DNA from: Anastrepha obliqua | Lineage: Eukaryota > Arthropoda > Insecta > Diptera > Tephritidae | Reading direction: 5' to 3' | NCBI RefSeq assembly: GCF_027943255.1 | Contig: NC_072895.1 | Location: forward strand, 39,840,001 to 39,904,000 | Length of the DNA: 64,000 bases | Part shown: positions 10,770 through 23,343 of the stretch, in pieces | How the letters are laid out: every line of letters begins with the position of its first letter | Numbering within the stretch: the first letter of the stretch is position 1 | Position numbers and translations under genes: made by a program | Notes under the pieces: generated by a model | Databases searched by the model: none | What the model saw: the letters and a program-made list of their open reading frames with translations, nothing else | Told to the model about the DNA's origin: nothing

Positions 10770-13700
10770 TTTATATTTATAGCTGATGCGCTTAAACGCT
10801 TCTCAGAACATTTTTCCAGTATTTTTTTTTTCCTTTTCATCCCTTCTTTCCTTTCGTTTTTGCTCTTTCACTTTTTCATTGCACTCTTAAAGCTGCTTAT
10901 TTACGAGTGCGAGAGTATTTGTGGATATTCGCAGTAGTACTGGCGGTTGAAATATCTCATGCAATTAGCTTTTTCACACTTCTTCTTCACCCCTTTTTCT
11001 AACCACAAAATTTTCCACTCATTTGCCTTTGCATAACACATTCGTATGGGTAGTCCCCCATTTTCCACGCCACATGTAACTTTTCATAGCTTTGACTTGG
11101 TATTGGCGCAACGTGAGACGCTAATTTACTAAATTCTAACGGCAGTCAAATGAAATTCGCTATGCCTTTTTCGTTTGCCACTATACTTTTGTTTTCTCTT
11201 ACTGTTGCAGTTTATTGCGCATTTCGTTGCACTTCTGCGAAAAAAATACCGAACTGTGTAGTTTTTCTAATTAATTCGCTTAATTTATTGATTTGAAATT
11301 AGTGCCTAAGGTCAAGCGCAACAAAGTAAAAAAACTGTAAAACATAGATTAAAAATCAGAAAGTAAGACCAACACGAAAAAGTGCATTGCAATATAAAAA
11401 CCGAACGTAGTGCGTTTGTGAGTAGTGAAATTTCGCTCGTAATTCATTCGCATAAAGTAAACACCGACAATGTCTGAAGCACGAGCAGTTTGCATATGGC
11501 AATTCCAAAAGCGAAAAAAACACCAAACTAAAATGTTGCTGCCGGTTGCTATGTAGCTGCTGGTTGGCTGTTTGCCTGCCTCGTTGCCTTCTGATGGCAC
11601 GGCTCTGCTCACCCGGCTGATGGCGGCTCGCACATCGAACTAGCACGAGGCTATTGGCAGCCGGCAAAGAAAATACGCCTCTGTTGTTATTGTGTTGGGT
11701 GAGGGTAATGCACCATATGTTAGCAAAAATAATTTGCAGAATATTTGCAAAAATTAGCAAATAGTGTCATAAAACACTCCGGAATACATCAAATGCGAGG
11801 AAGAAGGAAAAATAAATAAATGCGAATACAAATCAAACAGCGCGCATTTTGCCTGTCTAGTGATAACAAATCATTAGAATTTAACATGGCTTAAGTAGGT
11901 TGAAAAGGTTGTAAAACAAATAAATGTACAGGAAGTGGTAAAGCACGTATACACACACACACAGACCACCTAAGTGAGCACACGTCAAATGAAAATTACG
12001 TATACGCCCTGCTGGCATACATTTATTGCTTACTCGCTCGTAAATATCTATATGCATTATTAAGAGGCAACATAAATATATTATATTTGTTTATATTTAT
12101 GCATGTGTGTGCGTATATACATATATACATATTCGTAGAAGCATATGTACGTGTAATTCTTAATCACCTGCGCATAGTGGGTTGCAAACCAAGTTCCCGG
12201 TATCATAGGTACGTTTTCGTTTGCTGTTGCACGCGTTAATATTGTTGTTGCTTTATAAACAAGCTACCGCTGTTGCTGCTGCTATTGCCGATTTACCTTA
12301 CACAGTTCTGCTCCTTTTTCGTGCCGCAAAGCGCAAAATTGTCTAGGCTGGAATGTGAAAATTCGCTAATATGCGACACAGTGGGCGCCACACTCACCAC
12401 TACTTTTATATTTATATATTATACTTTTCTAAGTTTATATGCTTTTAACACATGCACACACTCGCGCGTATATACAAGAACACAAAAGTTGATTTAGTGC
12501 AACACAGTTTTTTTTTTCGATTTTTTTTTTTGTTGTAAATGACGGTGGCGCGGCTAGTTTCCGCTCGTATTCCTGTTGCTTGCCACGTTATACTCAGAAT
12601 GTTTGATTGACTGATACGACTTCACTTAACTTGACTTGGCTGCGTCAATTCAGCAGGTGCCACCAATGTTTGTTGTATTTGAGTTCGCAGAGTCTGTTGC
12701 AAACCGAAAAGCGTCTGCCTCTATTTGCTAAGTTCGAATGCGTGGACCGTAAGTATCTGTTGGTCGATTGAGTGGTGGCTTTGTTTTTGTTCTTGTCGTA
12801 AAAGTTATTGCCTTTTTGTTGGTTTTATTGCGTGCCTGCTTGCTTGCTACTCTCGTTTCGACGGCTTGGCGGCTGTTGGCCGGCTATGGCTGCGGCTGTG
12901 TCGGAAATTCGTGCGGAATTTTCTTTATCTTGTTATCCCACGATTGGATTTTTTCGCTTTGCCTTTTGGCCTGTCGCTTTTCGCTATTTTGTCTTCTAAC
13001 TATTTTCTCTTTAATTTTTTTTTATTTCTCGAATGGCTGCTGCTTATTACGCTGCCAGCTGCTGCCTCTTATTTCCGTTGGTTTTCCTTTGTTACGCTTT
13101 TACTACTTGGTGAAACTTTAGCTTTGGCGATGATGACTTTCTTGAGTTTTTTCTCTGCTCTCTAGTCTTCGAATTTGTTTCGAAACTCGTTAAAGTCTTT
13201 TTATCGTATTTGTCTTATTTGTTTAGTTTGTGTTTCTAACTTTCCTGTTCCTTTTGTTGCATTTATTTTTTTATCACTTTCATTGAGTTTGTTTTTATCA
13301 CTACTTGTTTTTGAGCTTACACTGAGTTTTTGGGTTGCTTATGCTCTGAAATTCGTACAAAAATTTAGTTGCCTGCACTAAAAATTTTAAAGTTTTTAAA
13401 TTTTAACTTTGCCTTTTCATTTAATTTAGTTTATTCAGTATAGTGCATTATTGTTGTTGTTTTTGGAACATCTAGTCAAAAGAAATATTTTTACTTTATT
13501 TTTTTTTGCAAATGAAAACCTTGACCGCGTATGGCGCACCAGTTGAAAAGTGGAGCTTTTGGTGCGAGAGACAAAAGCGGCTTGGGCAACTGAAATTTGA
13601 AGACGTAAACCTCGAGCTACATATTAGTAGAAGACAATCCCGGTGAGTTAAACGTAGTAAGAAACGGGCAAACCATTGACAGTTACACAATAAATCATTC

Positions 13701-13940
13701 CACAATGGGAAAATGAAATCCCTAAAAATAGATTCCGAAACGATCGAAGTTCCTAAGCATAATTCGAAAGCATGAAAATTACGATGGGGTTGAAAATAAT
13801 TTTCCAGCACGCATTTTTTGTTTATGTGCCAAGAAAAAAAACAAATTTGTGCCTCGAGTTATGCATGGTAAGAAAAGACGTCTACATCAACGCCACCCAC
13901 AGCCAAATAGCCACGATTCGAAAATTGTGAACTGTATTTG
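10770..13940. other. Unique non-coding DNA
   Basis: No element is recognised. The interval has a GC-richer patch at about 11500-11700, TATGTA/CACA simple repeats near 11940-12130, and a T-rich stretch at 12500-13450 in which a hydrophobic 146-codon frame (12725-13165) arises from T-rich composition. It could be intron or untranslated exon of an unseen gene. No splice model can be supported. Confidence 0.5.
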
Positions 13941-13949
13941 TTGGTCACA

Positions 13950-14105
13950 GCTTCGTTGGAAATATCAGCCGGAAGAGAACTTGGCTTCACTTGGTGTGTC
14001 CAACTGGCGCCAGCCAGTTAAAACTAGGCCAAAACTGTGTTTTAAACTAAGCCAAAATCGCTTAAGCGATTGCCGCGCCAATCAAGAAAAGGAATTTGTT
14101 GATGT
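13950..14105 (+). pseudogene. RTE-like non-LTR 3'-end remnant
   Basis: The peptide LGVSNWRQPVKTRP followed by NRLSDCRANQEKEF resembles the extreme C-terminus of the RTE-like element at 52180-52640, which ends RDRLSDYYASRQEEKK. Both carry the DNA palindrome CGCTTAAGCGAT (14058 here, 52262 there). Nothing upstream in the frame is recognisable, so this is a truncated relic. Confidence 0.5.
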
Positions 14106-14109
14106 TAAG

Positions 14110-14650
14110 ACGGTGATCTCCTGAAATCAGCTGAAACCATAATTTCTGATTGGTACCAGCTGCAGCTAATTCTTTTGCCACGTGCTATTTTGAAAGTACA
14201 AAGTTGCGGAATGAGAGACATTCCAGTCACATATTGCAAATATTTCACGCACATAATTAAAATCAACCAAATAGGAGGCCCAGCCAACCCATCAATTACC
14301 GATTAGTCCGAGTTATATAAAAGAATTTGACTGGCCCCATTTATTGTTTATTTCAAAACTTATGCAATTTTTTCGAAAGAGGATTAAGAAAATTGGTTAA
14401 GAGATGGGCTAAAATATTGAATACAGGATTTGTAAAAACTTTTTTTTTGATAAATTTTTAAAGTTAGCACTAACGAACGATGATTTCAAGTTGTGCTCCA
14501 ATAGAAGTCAAAAGTCCGAAATTTTGATGAAATTTTGTCCATTTTTTTTTCATTTTCAGAAATTCGCCGTCTTTCTGGTTAGAGTTTGCTAAGTATCGAA
14601 ATATAATAATACATCTGAAGCTTCAGCAGCTTAATAAAAAGTTATAGGGA
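14110..14650. other. Non-coding interval
   Basis: AT-rich sequence with no gene or element recognised. Confidence 0.5.
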
Positions 14651-14659
14651 ATCCTACCT

Positions 14660-15150
14660 TGTCATCGGCACCCCTCTGACTTTTGTTAAAGAGGAATTGC
14701 ACAACTTATTTCACAGGAAAGCGCAGAAAAGAAGAAGCTCCATTTCTTCGTGTGCTTTTTCGAAAACCCTTTGGCCCCACTACAATGGCCCCAGTACTCG
14801 CAACTGTGTTTACCGGTTATTGGACGAAAGGCACAGACGTGGAAAAGCTAGGTTTAGCATTTAACCCCTATTGCAAAAGCTTTGAAGACCTTTTAGAGAA
14901 GGAGATTGTTGAGCATTTTTTCAGTAAGTGTCCGAGTTTGTCAACTAGACGATTAAGGTCATTGGACGATTTTTTCTTCGACAGCCTGGAAGAGCCCGCA
15001 AACTAAATCTCATCAATCTTCTCCATTACATCAACAGATCTGGCTGGCTGTAGATATCTGCCCATTGGAGGTCTCAAAATGGTATCAAAACGGCGCATTA
15101 GTGCTACTTGCGTAGTGCCAAGGTGGTACTTCAACCTAGTATCACTTTCA
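14660..15150 (+). pseudogene. Non-LTR retrotransposon 3' end (RNase H-linked C-terminal segment)
   Basis: With frameshifts this reads the C-terminal segment found after RNase H in I/LOA/R1-group-like elements: NPYCKSFEDLLEKEIVEHFF, then KCPSLSTRRLRSLDDFFFDS, then INLLHYINRSGWL and a stop near 15050. The CxxC cysteine pair is partly lost (C.S). The sequence from 14683 and the one from 54035 belong to one subfamily, since they share MLKxxCxTYF..KRR and the INLLHYIN ending. A 3' UTR with a GGTGGTACTTCAACC motif follows. It is 5'-truncated and inactive. Confidence 0.75.
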
Positions 15151-18100
15151 TATCTAGCAGTATCGATTTCATATCGTTGCAAAGCGAGTCCAATATATTT
15201 AAGGTGCTGGGATAAGAGCTCACAAAAGTTCGAGAAAAGTAACATTCAAGTTAACTTAAGTCAGAAGGTATGGACTAAAAAATTGAGAGCGAATTGCAAG
15301 AGGCGAAAGATTGGTGACTTTTAAAAGACTGTTGTACGATGAATGATTGGTGAAAACCTCTTAAAACAAAAAGTAGAACTTGTTGAGTATCTGGATTCCA
15401 GTATCTTGCCTTGCCAAGGCTAAGAACTAACGCTACGAGATATGAGCTGGAACCAAACAATGGGGTATTTATTGGGGACATAAGGCGTCTAATAATCTTT
15501 CCTAAGAACAAACTGAGAATACTTAGTGGCTGAAGAAAAGCGCGTACACTCAGCCCAACTCAGCTCCATATCTTAGGTTTACTTAGGGAATTGGGTTCGG
15601 ATATAGTTTTGTGATGGGTTGAGGACCCAAAAGATGGTTAGTGAAATCCTACAATTATTCTATCCTATTTTAACGGCCTTGCTAATTTTGTAAACAGAGA
15701 TTTACTAACAGATAGGAATAGAATTCTTTTTTCAGCACTTTATAGATAAAAACACAATTCTGACTATATTTATTGCACTGTTAGTGCGAGGAGAATAAAA
15801 TTAAGTTTGCCATCCACTGTTACTCATGAGCCAAAGAAGCTATACAAAATACTCGTCTCCGGCTCATTACGGTTACATACACATTTTATAGGAAATCTAC
15901 TGTACGGCTTTTCGTGGAAAGCATATAATTTCAAAGTGTTTAATTTTATTGGACTTCACTTATATGGATCTTTTTGTCTACATTTTTTTCTTCAATTACT
16001 CGATTATAGAAAGTCTACTTATTTATTCTATCAATTAAATTTTTAAGTATTTTTAAATTTTCTCAGCATGACTTGTCTCCACGTTTTACATTGACTTCGC
16101 TTTTGCACTTGCAGCGTTGCTGTTGTTGCTTTAAGATATTTTTTAAACACACAAGCGCACGCAGAATTCATAGGTATACACCGATTCACTGCCTGTGTTT
16201 CTTTCTCTCAGCTGCCATATGTTTGGCATATCGTCTATGGCATGCGGTTGCTGCGTTGTCAAGCGCTTTCGCATTAAGAAAAGTTGTAATTTTTTATACT
16301 TTTTATACAAAGAGAGGAGTGGAGCAAGAACACACATATGGATAAAAGAGCAACAAAAAAATGTATGAAACAATTAAATAAATTAATATATGGCAAGAAA
16401 AAGTTAGCTAATTGGACACGCAATTAGCTGAGGGTGAGCAAATTCTACATGACAAATTAAAGCAAGTAGATTGAGTTTTGCAGCTGCCTCTGGATCATCT
16501 TACGACTTAAGACTGTGATTTAAGCGCTCATCGCCGTGTTGACATATCGACGGACAACTCAGACGCTTGAAAGAGTCACACATTACAATACATACATACA
16601 TATTTTACCAATAACGAAGTGAGAGCGTCAGATCATCAGCCTTATTCGACTGGTATTACGTAGTTGATATTTTTATCTATTTTCCGAGGCTACCTCTGTA
16701 TGAAAAGGAAGAAGCTTTAAGTCTGTTCAGGCTGAGAAAGAGAAAGCAGTACGCATACTGAAGGGGAAGACAATTTAATAATAGGTGCTGGCAACCTCCC
16801 CAATCTCTGCTGGTAACATCACTGCTATATACTGAACTAGAATATAAGCTATCTTCGCCATTTTACGTGAATCCCAAATGTAGGTCAGATAAGACTTTGG
16901 TATCATAAGAACACCAAGACACCAGTCTCAGCCAACAGCAGACCTTAAAAATCTTTTGCTATCCCATTTTTCTGCTAACAGCTTTTCTGCTTTCTGCTAG
17001 TAGTTTAGTAAGTTGGCCAAGAAGTACTAACTGGTTCTAGTGGGCAGCATAATGCCAAGATAGACGAAAACTTGACTGTTTATTTCTTCTTCTGCTAAAG
17101 TTACGAGCAAAGATGAGAGTGGTTAGTGGAGCTATTCAGATTTATACTGTAAAGTGATGCAACAAATAAAAAAATATTTTTTCTCCACAGATTTCAAATG
17201 CTAATCGGCGTTTACCAACAGCATCCATTGACATTGTACAATAGGAACCTGAACGGGAACCAATTCAGTCCGTACGTGTCAAAGTTGTTTACAATACACA
17301 ATTAAGAATTAAAACAGCAAATTTAACAAAAATATAAAATCCTTATTTAAGTAAAACCCGCGAATTCCTAAAAACTTTTACCATCCACCTGCACAACACC
17401 TGTTTCAAATATTTTCCTTACACTGCTTTTCAACCATTTTCTGACGTTGTACTAAAACTACGCTCTAAAATACAAGTTCAGTGTGCACAATCAATAAAAA
17501 AATTAATGAAACCAAATAAAATGTAAAAACCAAAAGCGTGGTGCCATGAAAATTCGTACTACTTTTTCAGACAGCGTGCGACGGCTTCGTGTATTCGAGA
17601 AAGTTCGCGACCACGAGCAATATTGTTGGCAAGCAACAGCACCCCTTCCTTTATGTACATACATTCATATATACGATTTTATAGGTATGTGCTATTATGT
17701 ACATATATAGTTTAGTTATAAACTACCCAACAGTGCAGCCCCCATTCGAGTACTCAGTCACTCAGCAGCTGCACAGCGGCTTTTGGAGCGCTTCGTGTTG
17801 CCAATTGCTGTCACTTGTCGACGCTTCTGTGATGTCGCGCCACGCCAAATATCCATTTGTATGTACATACGAGTATATGCATGTATTCTATATACTACTT
17901 CGTATACAACAACTATCGTATGTGGGTCAATGTACGATAGGCAAAAAAAAAAGAAAGAGTTCAAAAAAAGAAATACAACTGACAGACGTACTCTTTTGAG
18001 CAGAATTTTATTTGATTGATTTATTTGCGTAATTTAAGGTATGCAATTAGAGGATTTTATGAAATCAACGTCAAAATTTAACAAGGAAACGATTGGGCCA

Positions 18101-18828
18101 AGCAAAGGGGTTTGTAAAACAATTGCTTTTTTTACTTTTGTTTTTCCATTTTTGTTCTTTTTTGATTTGTTAATTTATATTTTCCTAATTATTTTTGCGC
18201 ACTTATTTTGTAATACGTTGGAATTTTCATTTATTCGTGCAAAATTTTAATTGCATTTTTTTTAATTCGCCATCTAGTATCTATTGGTTACGTATGGCCT
18301 AATGCTTGGTTTATATGTGTGTATGTAAGCATGTAGGAATGTATGTATGTATTGTACAAGTCATGCTGCCGTGTTGTAGTTATTCGATGCGCGTGTTATT
18401 AGCTATTTAGTTACAAAAACTGTTGCCACAACACAGCAATTGCAAGCGATTGATGAGTGTGCCGCCGTTTTTAGATTTTATTTCGATTTTTCCAGTTTTT
18501 TTATTAAAATAATTTTTTATTGCCATACATTTTTATGTGCAGTCATACACGAATCGCATGTTGTGCACCGACAGGGATTGCATGAATTGAAATTGATTTA
18601 AAAAATTTAAAACTATTAGAGAGATTGGAAACACCTAGGAATCAGAAATGTGAGTCTATAGAAAACTTAAAAATAAGATAATAGCAGTTAAATGGAAATA
18701 CCGAGTACATATGGATTTATATGTGAAGTACAAATAGTTAAATCAATTAATACTAAAACAAATATGAAAATAGCATTAAAGGAAAAGCAAAATATGAAGA
18801 TGAAATTCATAAAGTTAAGGATAAAGTA
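15151..18828. other. Long non-coding interval
   Basis: No conserved gene or clear element is seen. Open frames of 60-100 codons overlap on both strands without motifs. There are TATGTA-type simple repeats near 17650-17710 and 18310-18360, and a more GC-balanced patch at 17740-17870. The stretch 16490-17120 may contain decayed repeats that I cannot name. Confidence 0.5.
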
Positions 18829-20213
18829 AAGATAAAGATACAGATAGAGGTAGAAATAGAGATAGAGATAGAGATAGAGTTAGAGATAGAGATAGAGATA
18901 GAGAGAGAGATAGAGATAGAGATAGAGATAGAGATAGAGATAGAGATAGAGATAGAGATAGAGATAGAGATAGAGATAGAGATAGAGATAGAGATAGAGA
19001 TAGAGATAGAGATAGAGATAGAGATAGAGATAGAGATAGAGATAGAGATAGAGATAGAGATAGAGATAGAGATAGAGATAGAGATAGAGATAGAGATAGA
19101 GATAGAGATAGAGATAGAGATAGAGATAGAGATAGAGATAGAGATAGAGATAGAGATAGAGATAGAGATAGAGATAGAGATAGAGATAGAGATAGAGATA
19201 GAGATAGAGATAGAGTTAGAGATAGAGATAGAAATAGAGATATAGATAAAGTTAAAGATGTTAAAGATAGAGATAAAGATGAAGATAAAGATAAAGATGA
19301 AGATGAAGATGAAGATGAAGATGTAGATAAAGATAAAGATAAAGATAAAGATAAAGATAAAGATAAAGATAAAGATAAAGATAAAGATAAAGATAAAGAA
19401 AAAGATAAAGATAAAGATAAAGATAAAGATAAAGATAAAGATAAAGATAAAGATAAAGATAAAGATAAAGATAAAGATAAAGATAAAGATAAAGATAAAG
19501 ATAAAGATAAAGATAAAGATAAAGATAAAGATAAAGATAAAGATAAAGATAAAGATAAAGATAAAGATAAAGATAAAGATAAAGATAAAGATAAAGATAA
19601 AGATAAAGATAAAGATAAAGATAAAGATAAAGATAAAGATAAAGATAAAGATAAAGATAAAGATAAAGATAAAGATAAAGATAAAGATAAAGATAAAGAT
19701 AAAGATAAAGATAAAGATAAAGATAAAGATAAAGATAAAGATAAAGATAAAGATAAAGATAAAGATAAAGATAAAGATAAAGATAAAGATAAAGATAGAG
19801 GTAAAGATAAAGATAGAGATAAAGATAAATATAAAGATAAAGATAAAGATAAAGATAAAGATAAAGATAAAGATAAATATAAAGATAAAGACAAAGACAA
19901 AGACAAAGATAAAGATAAAGATAAAGATAAAGATAAAGATAAAGATAAAGATAAAGATAAAGATAAAGATAAAGATAAAGATAAAGATAAAGATAAAGAT
20001 AAAGATAAAGATAAAGATAAAGATAAAGATAAAGATAAAAATAAAGATAAAGATAAAGATAAAGATAAAGATAAAGATAAAGATAAAGATAAAGATAAAG
20101 ATAAAGATAAAGATAAAGATAAAGATAAAGATAAAGATAAAGATAAAGATAAAGATAAAGATAAAGATAAAGATAAAGATAAAGATAAAGATAAAGATAA
20201 AGATAAAGATAAA
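18829..20213. repeat. Tandem hexamer array: GATAGA block then GATAAA block
   Basis: About 18855-19230 is near-perfect GATAGA (roughly 60 units). A transition at 19231-19325 has GTTAAA, GATGAA and similar variants. About 19326-20213 is near-perfect GATAAA (roughly 150 units), with rare substitutions (GACAAA near 19890, GATAAT near 19826). All units point the same way, so the plus strand presents AGATAA/AGATAG about 200 times. The 510-codon Leu-Ser frame on the minus strand is a translation artefact of the 6-base period. The repeat resumes in degraded form after the mariner, at 21481-21575. Confidence 0.95.
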
Positions 20214-20398
20214 ATAAAAATTAGGAGAAAGTTAAACACGATTTTAAAGATAATTATGAAGGAACAGCTAAAGGTAGAAATAAAAATTATGATAAAATAT
20301 CGGATAAATATCGTATTTATAATTATTTTCTTTGATATATTGTGCATTCAACAAGTGATTTTAATCGCGGATAGAAGCACGTGTTGTTAAAAAATAAA
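20214..20398. other. Junction between hexamer array and mariner
   Basis: AT-rich sequence leading into the transposase. The left inverted terminal repeat expected for the adjoining mariner (the complement of the 3' end near 21465-21480) is not visible here. The left end was either deleted or has decayed. Confidence 0.6.
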
Positions 20399-21480
20399 AT
20401 GGAATCTTCTAAAGCGTATAAGACGCATATTTTGTACTTTTTTTTATAAAAGTGGTAAAAATGCAACAATTGCTGCTGCAGAAATAAACACTGTTCACGG
20501 AGAGGATACCGTGAGTGTAAAAACTGCGCAAAAGTGGTTTTCAAAATTCCGATGTGGTAACTGCGACGTGGAGGATGTCCCGCGCGCTGGTCGTCCTGAA
20601 GTCTTTAGCCGACGCCTTGCTCGAACTCGTGGAACTGAGCCAAATTGGACAGTCGATATGATAGCTCAGAGATTAAAATCATCGCATGGAACAGTTCACA
20701 GGCACCTGGTTCAGTTGGGAAAGGTCTCAAAGCTGGGAAAATGGGTTCCGCATAGACTTTCCGTCGCCAACCTTAAGCCGAGAGTGAATGTGTGTTCTTA
20801 GCTGCTGCAACGGCTTGAAAATGAACCGTATCGTTATTGATGATAAAAAATGGGTCCTTTACAATAATCCTGTTCGCAATCGCCAATGGTTAGATAAAGA
20901 TGAAATACCAGAACCAACCCCTAGAGATGGCCTTTACCCCAAGAAGATTCTCCTGTCTATTTGGTGGAATATGGCCGGTATTGTTTATTATGAACTTCTG
21001 GAACTAAACCAGACGATAACTGCTGATTATTATTCCCATCAGCTATCAAACCTGAATGAGGCACTTAACAAAAATCGACCGTCTTTAGTGAATAGACGCA
21101 AAGTTTTGTTTCACCACGACAACGCAAGACCTCTTACCGCAAGGCAAACTTTAGGCAAGCTGAACGAGCTCGGATGGGAGCTAATGCCGCATCCATTATA
21201 CTCTCCGGATATTGCACCTTGTGATTATCACCTTTTCCGTGGACTTCAATCCCATATGAGTAACAACAACTACTCCTCGAAAGAAACTATAAAAAGGGAT
21301 ATCGAAGCTCCAAGGACAAAAAATTTGTTGAGCAGGGAATTAAAAATTTGCCTAAACGCTGGGAAGACATTGTATATAATGAAGGAAAATATATTATTGA
21401 TTAATAAATACTTTAAACATATTTTTTATTAATTTTGAAACCACCTTTAAGAAACGCTCAAACTTATGGACTGACCTCAT
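20399..21480 (+). pseudogene. mariner transposase, DD34D, frameshifted
   Basis: Cut-and-paste transposase of the mariner family, broken. An ATG at 20399 begins ESSKAYKTHILYFF, soon followed by a stop. The HTH part continues in another frame (TAQKWFSKFRCGNCDVEDVP, near 20524), then KWVPHRLS. A TAG at about 20799-20801 and a frameshift separate the catalytic half. Catalytic positions are visible: DDKKWVLYNN where TGDEKW is usual, HHDNARPL, and YSPDIAPCDYHLF, with 34 residues between the second and third aspartates. The 3' terminus near 21448-21480 ends GACTGACCTCAT. Cannot be active because of stops and the missing left end. Possibly rosa-like; subfamily not certain. Confidence 0.9.
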
Positions 21481-21575
21481 AACAATATAGAGATAAGGAT
21501 AAAAATAAAGATAAAATATACGTGCAGATATAAGTAAACAACAAATAAAAAAATCATTAAGATAAAAAATAACAA
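21481..21575. repeat. Right-hand remnant of the hexamer array
   Basis: Degraded units such as AGAGATAAGGATAAAAATAAAG sit directly right of the mariner end. This indicates that the mariner jumped into the GATAAA/GATAGA array. Confidence 0.7.
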
Positions 21576-21587
21576 TGTAGCTAACGA

Positions 21588-22020
21588 AAAAAATGTGGAA
21601 CATGGGCCGCACAAACCGACTGTTAAAACTAAACAGGAAAAATATGAGAAATCTACTCGGGGTCCTAACAGAACATTGTCTGATTGGCAGACATGCCAGT
21701 AGGCTGGGAGCGCCCTATAACGACTATTGTAGAAGCTGTAACGATATTGAAGAAGAAGAGACTATAGAACACTTTCTATGCGGGTGCATGGCTCTGGATG
21801 GAAGAAGGTTCAATATTTTAGGAAAAAGTTCCCTGAATAACTTGGCAGAAGTAGCCAATGTAAAAATAACAAGTCTTGTTAAATATATTAAAGCCACAGG
21901 TTGGTTCAATGAGGACAATGTAGAGTGAGGAGAGGGGACAGCCCTGGTGGTATCACAATGGGCCTACAGCAGGCCTAGGTGTGTCAACCGACAACCACTA
22001 TACCTACCTACCTACCTAAC
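21588..22020 (+). mobile_element. 5'-truncated non-LTR retrotransposon 3' end
   Basis: An open frame (21593-21928) carries the complete C-terminal segment of an RNase H-bearing non-LTR polyprotein: LLGVLTEHCLIGRHASRLG, then a metal-binding-like CRSCNDIEEEETIEHFLCGC (CxxC...H...C), then LGKSSLNNLAEV and KYIKATGWF. A stop precedes a 3' UTR with GGTATCACAATGGGCC and a CCTACCTACCTAAC tail. This is the cleanest copy of the segment in the window. RT and RNase H are absent, so it is an inert end left by incomplete reverse transcription. Confidence 0.8.
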
Positions 22021-23343
22021 GATAAATTATGTGTTAAAAATAAATGTAAAGAATATATTAAGCTAAGTTAGCACATCCATAGTACTCGGTAATCCGCTTA
22101 GTGGGGATAACCATTACGGCTACCAATAAGGGTAGCTTGGGAAGGATCGGATACAGCAGCGCGTTATGTATTAAGAGACGCGGCAGATTAAAAAAAACGA
22201 AACCTGGCATTCCACTAGTCAACACTCGAGTTAAGATATATGTTTTGCCAATTTTTATTTATCAGCGCAATGTGTATGGCTCGAAGTTGGATTGGGAGCT
22301 TTTTTTGGATGCGAATGAAATTAACCAACTGGTGAAGCGTCGTTTTAAAAATTAAATGCAAGACCGACTACAAATACCCAAATCAGAAAACGGATCAACG
22401 GCAGGTGGTAAAATACGAGCAATGGAAGGCGGAAAAACTGGAAAAGACGGAGAAGGCGGGTAAAGAAGCGTGAAAACTGATCATTTAAAATGGGAATCTC
22501 GTGCTATATATTTTCGATTTAGAGCTGAGTTGACAGTTGATCTGAGAAAAATGATATATTAGTGTTATCGAAAACCGATAGCTGAGTAATCGAAATTAAA
22601 CTTTCAAATCGAAATTATCAATTCGTGAAAGTCGATATTTTGTGCAATAAAGTATTTAATCAGATTCGTGAGTTATCGAATTATAAAATTTTAAAGATTC
22701 GACCCGAGCAAGAATAAAAACCAGTACAGTGAAGTAAGAAACGGAACTACAGATATTACAAAAAGAATAGATAAAAGCGAGATATTGAGAAATAAACACC
22801 GAAATGGGAATTTCCGCATTCGGGATGGCAGTTATCGATTATTGAGTATTGAAAGTTTCCAAAAATAAATCATTCAAAGTGCTTACTTTGTGTAAAACGC
22901 TAGTGAAGTCAGAAATTATAAACAAATTATTTATCAAGCCCTATATAAATAAACCAGAAGCTCAGGGATCAAAGAAAAGTTTCCACTATAACTGAAAGTA
23001 AAAGCATGATGGTTCACTTCACGCGTGGGGTTCACACTTTCGAATAATAAAATATTTTAGTAACTCATAGAGTCTTCAATGGAGCACCCAACATTGAAAC
23101 TATTGAGAATTAGTGACAAAAACTGAAATTTGAATTCACACTTTTACTCAAAATTTCAGATTTTATATATACAAAATTTAAAATATCACAAATTTTTGTT
23201 TACAATAATTTAAGACTTCGACTTCGCCTACAGAAACCTACTAATTGACAACTGCATCCTCCAATCATTTCGACCGCAGCTATAAATAGCAACGGAATAA
23301 GTTTGTAAATTTTTAGTCAACGCGTTGAAAACTTGAACTAACA
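22021..23343. other. Non-coding interval
   Basis: No gene is recognised. The frame at 22101-22355 has no known motif. TATCGAAAACCGATA-like and ATCGAAAT motifs cluster at 22560-22690, but no element boundary could be drawn. Confidence 0.5.

Noticed and set aside
12725..13165. 146-codon hydrophobic frame resembling a membrane protein
   Set aside because: It comes from T-rich sequence; overlapping frames in other phases are equally hydrophobic and no family motif is present.
18815..20347. 510-residue Leu-Ser repeat protein on the minus strand
   Set aside because: It is the automatic translation of a 6-base tandem repeat without stops. There is no domain or codon bias independent of the repeat.
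22560..22700. Cluster of ATCGAAA/CGATA words as a possible boundary-factor site
   Set aside because: Spacing is irregular and the words do not match a full known consensus, so chance in AT-rich DNA is adequate.
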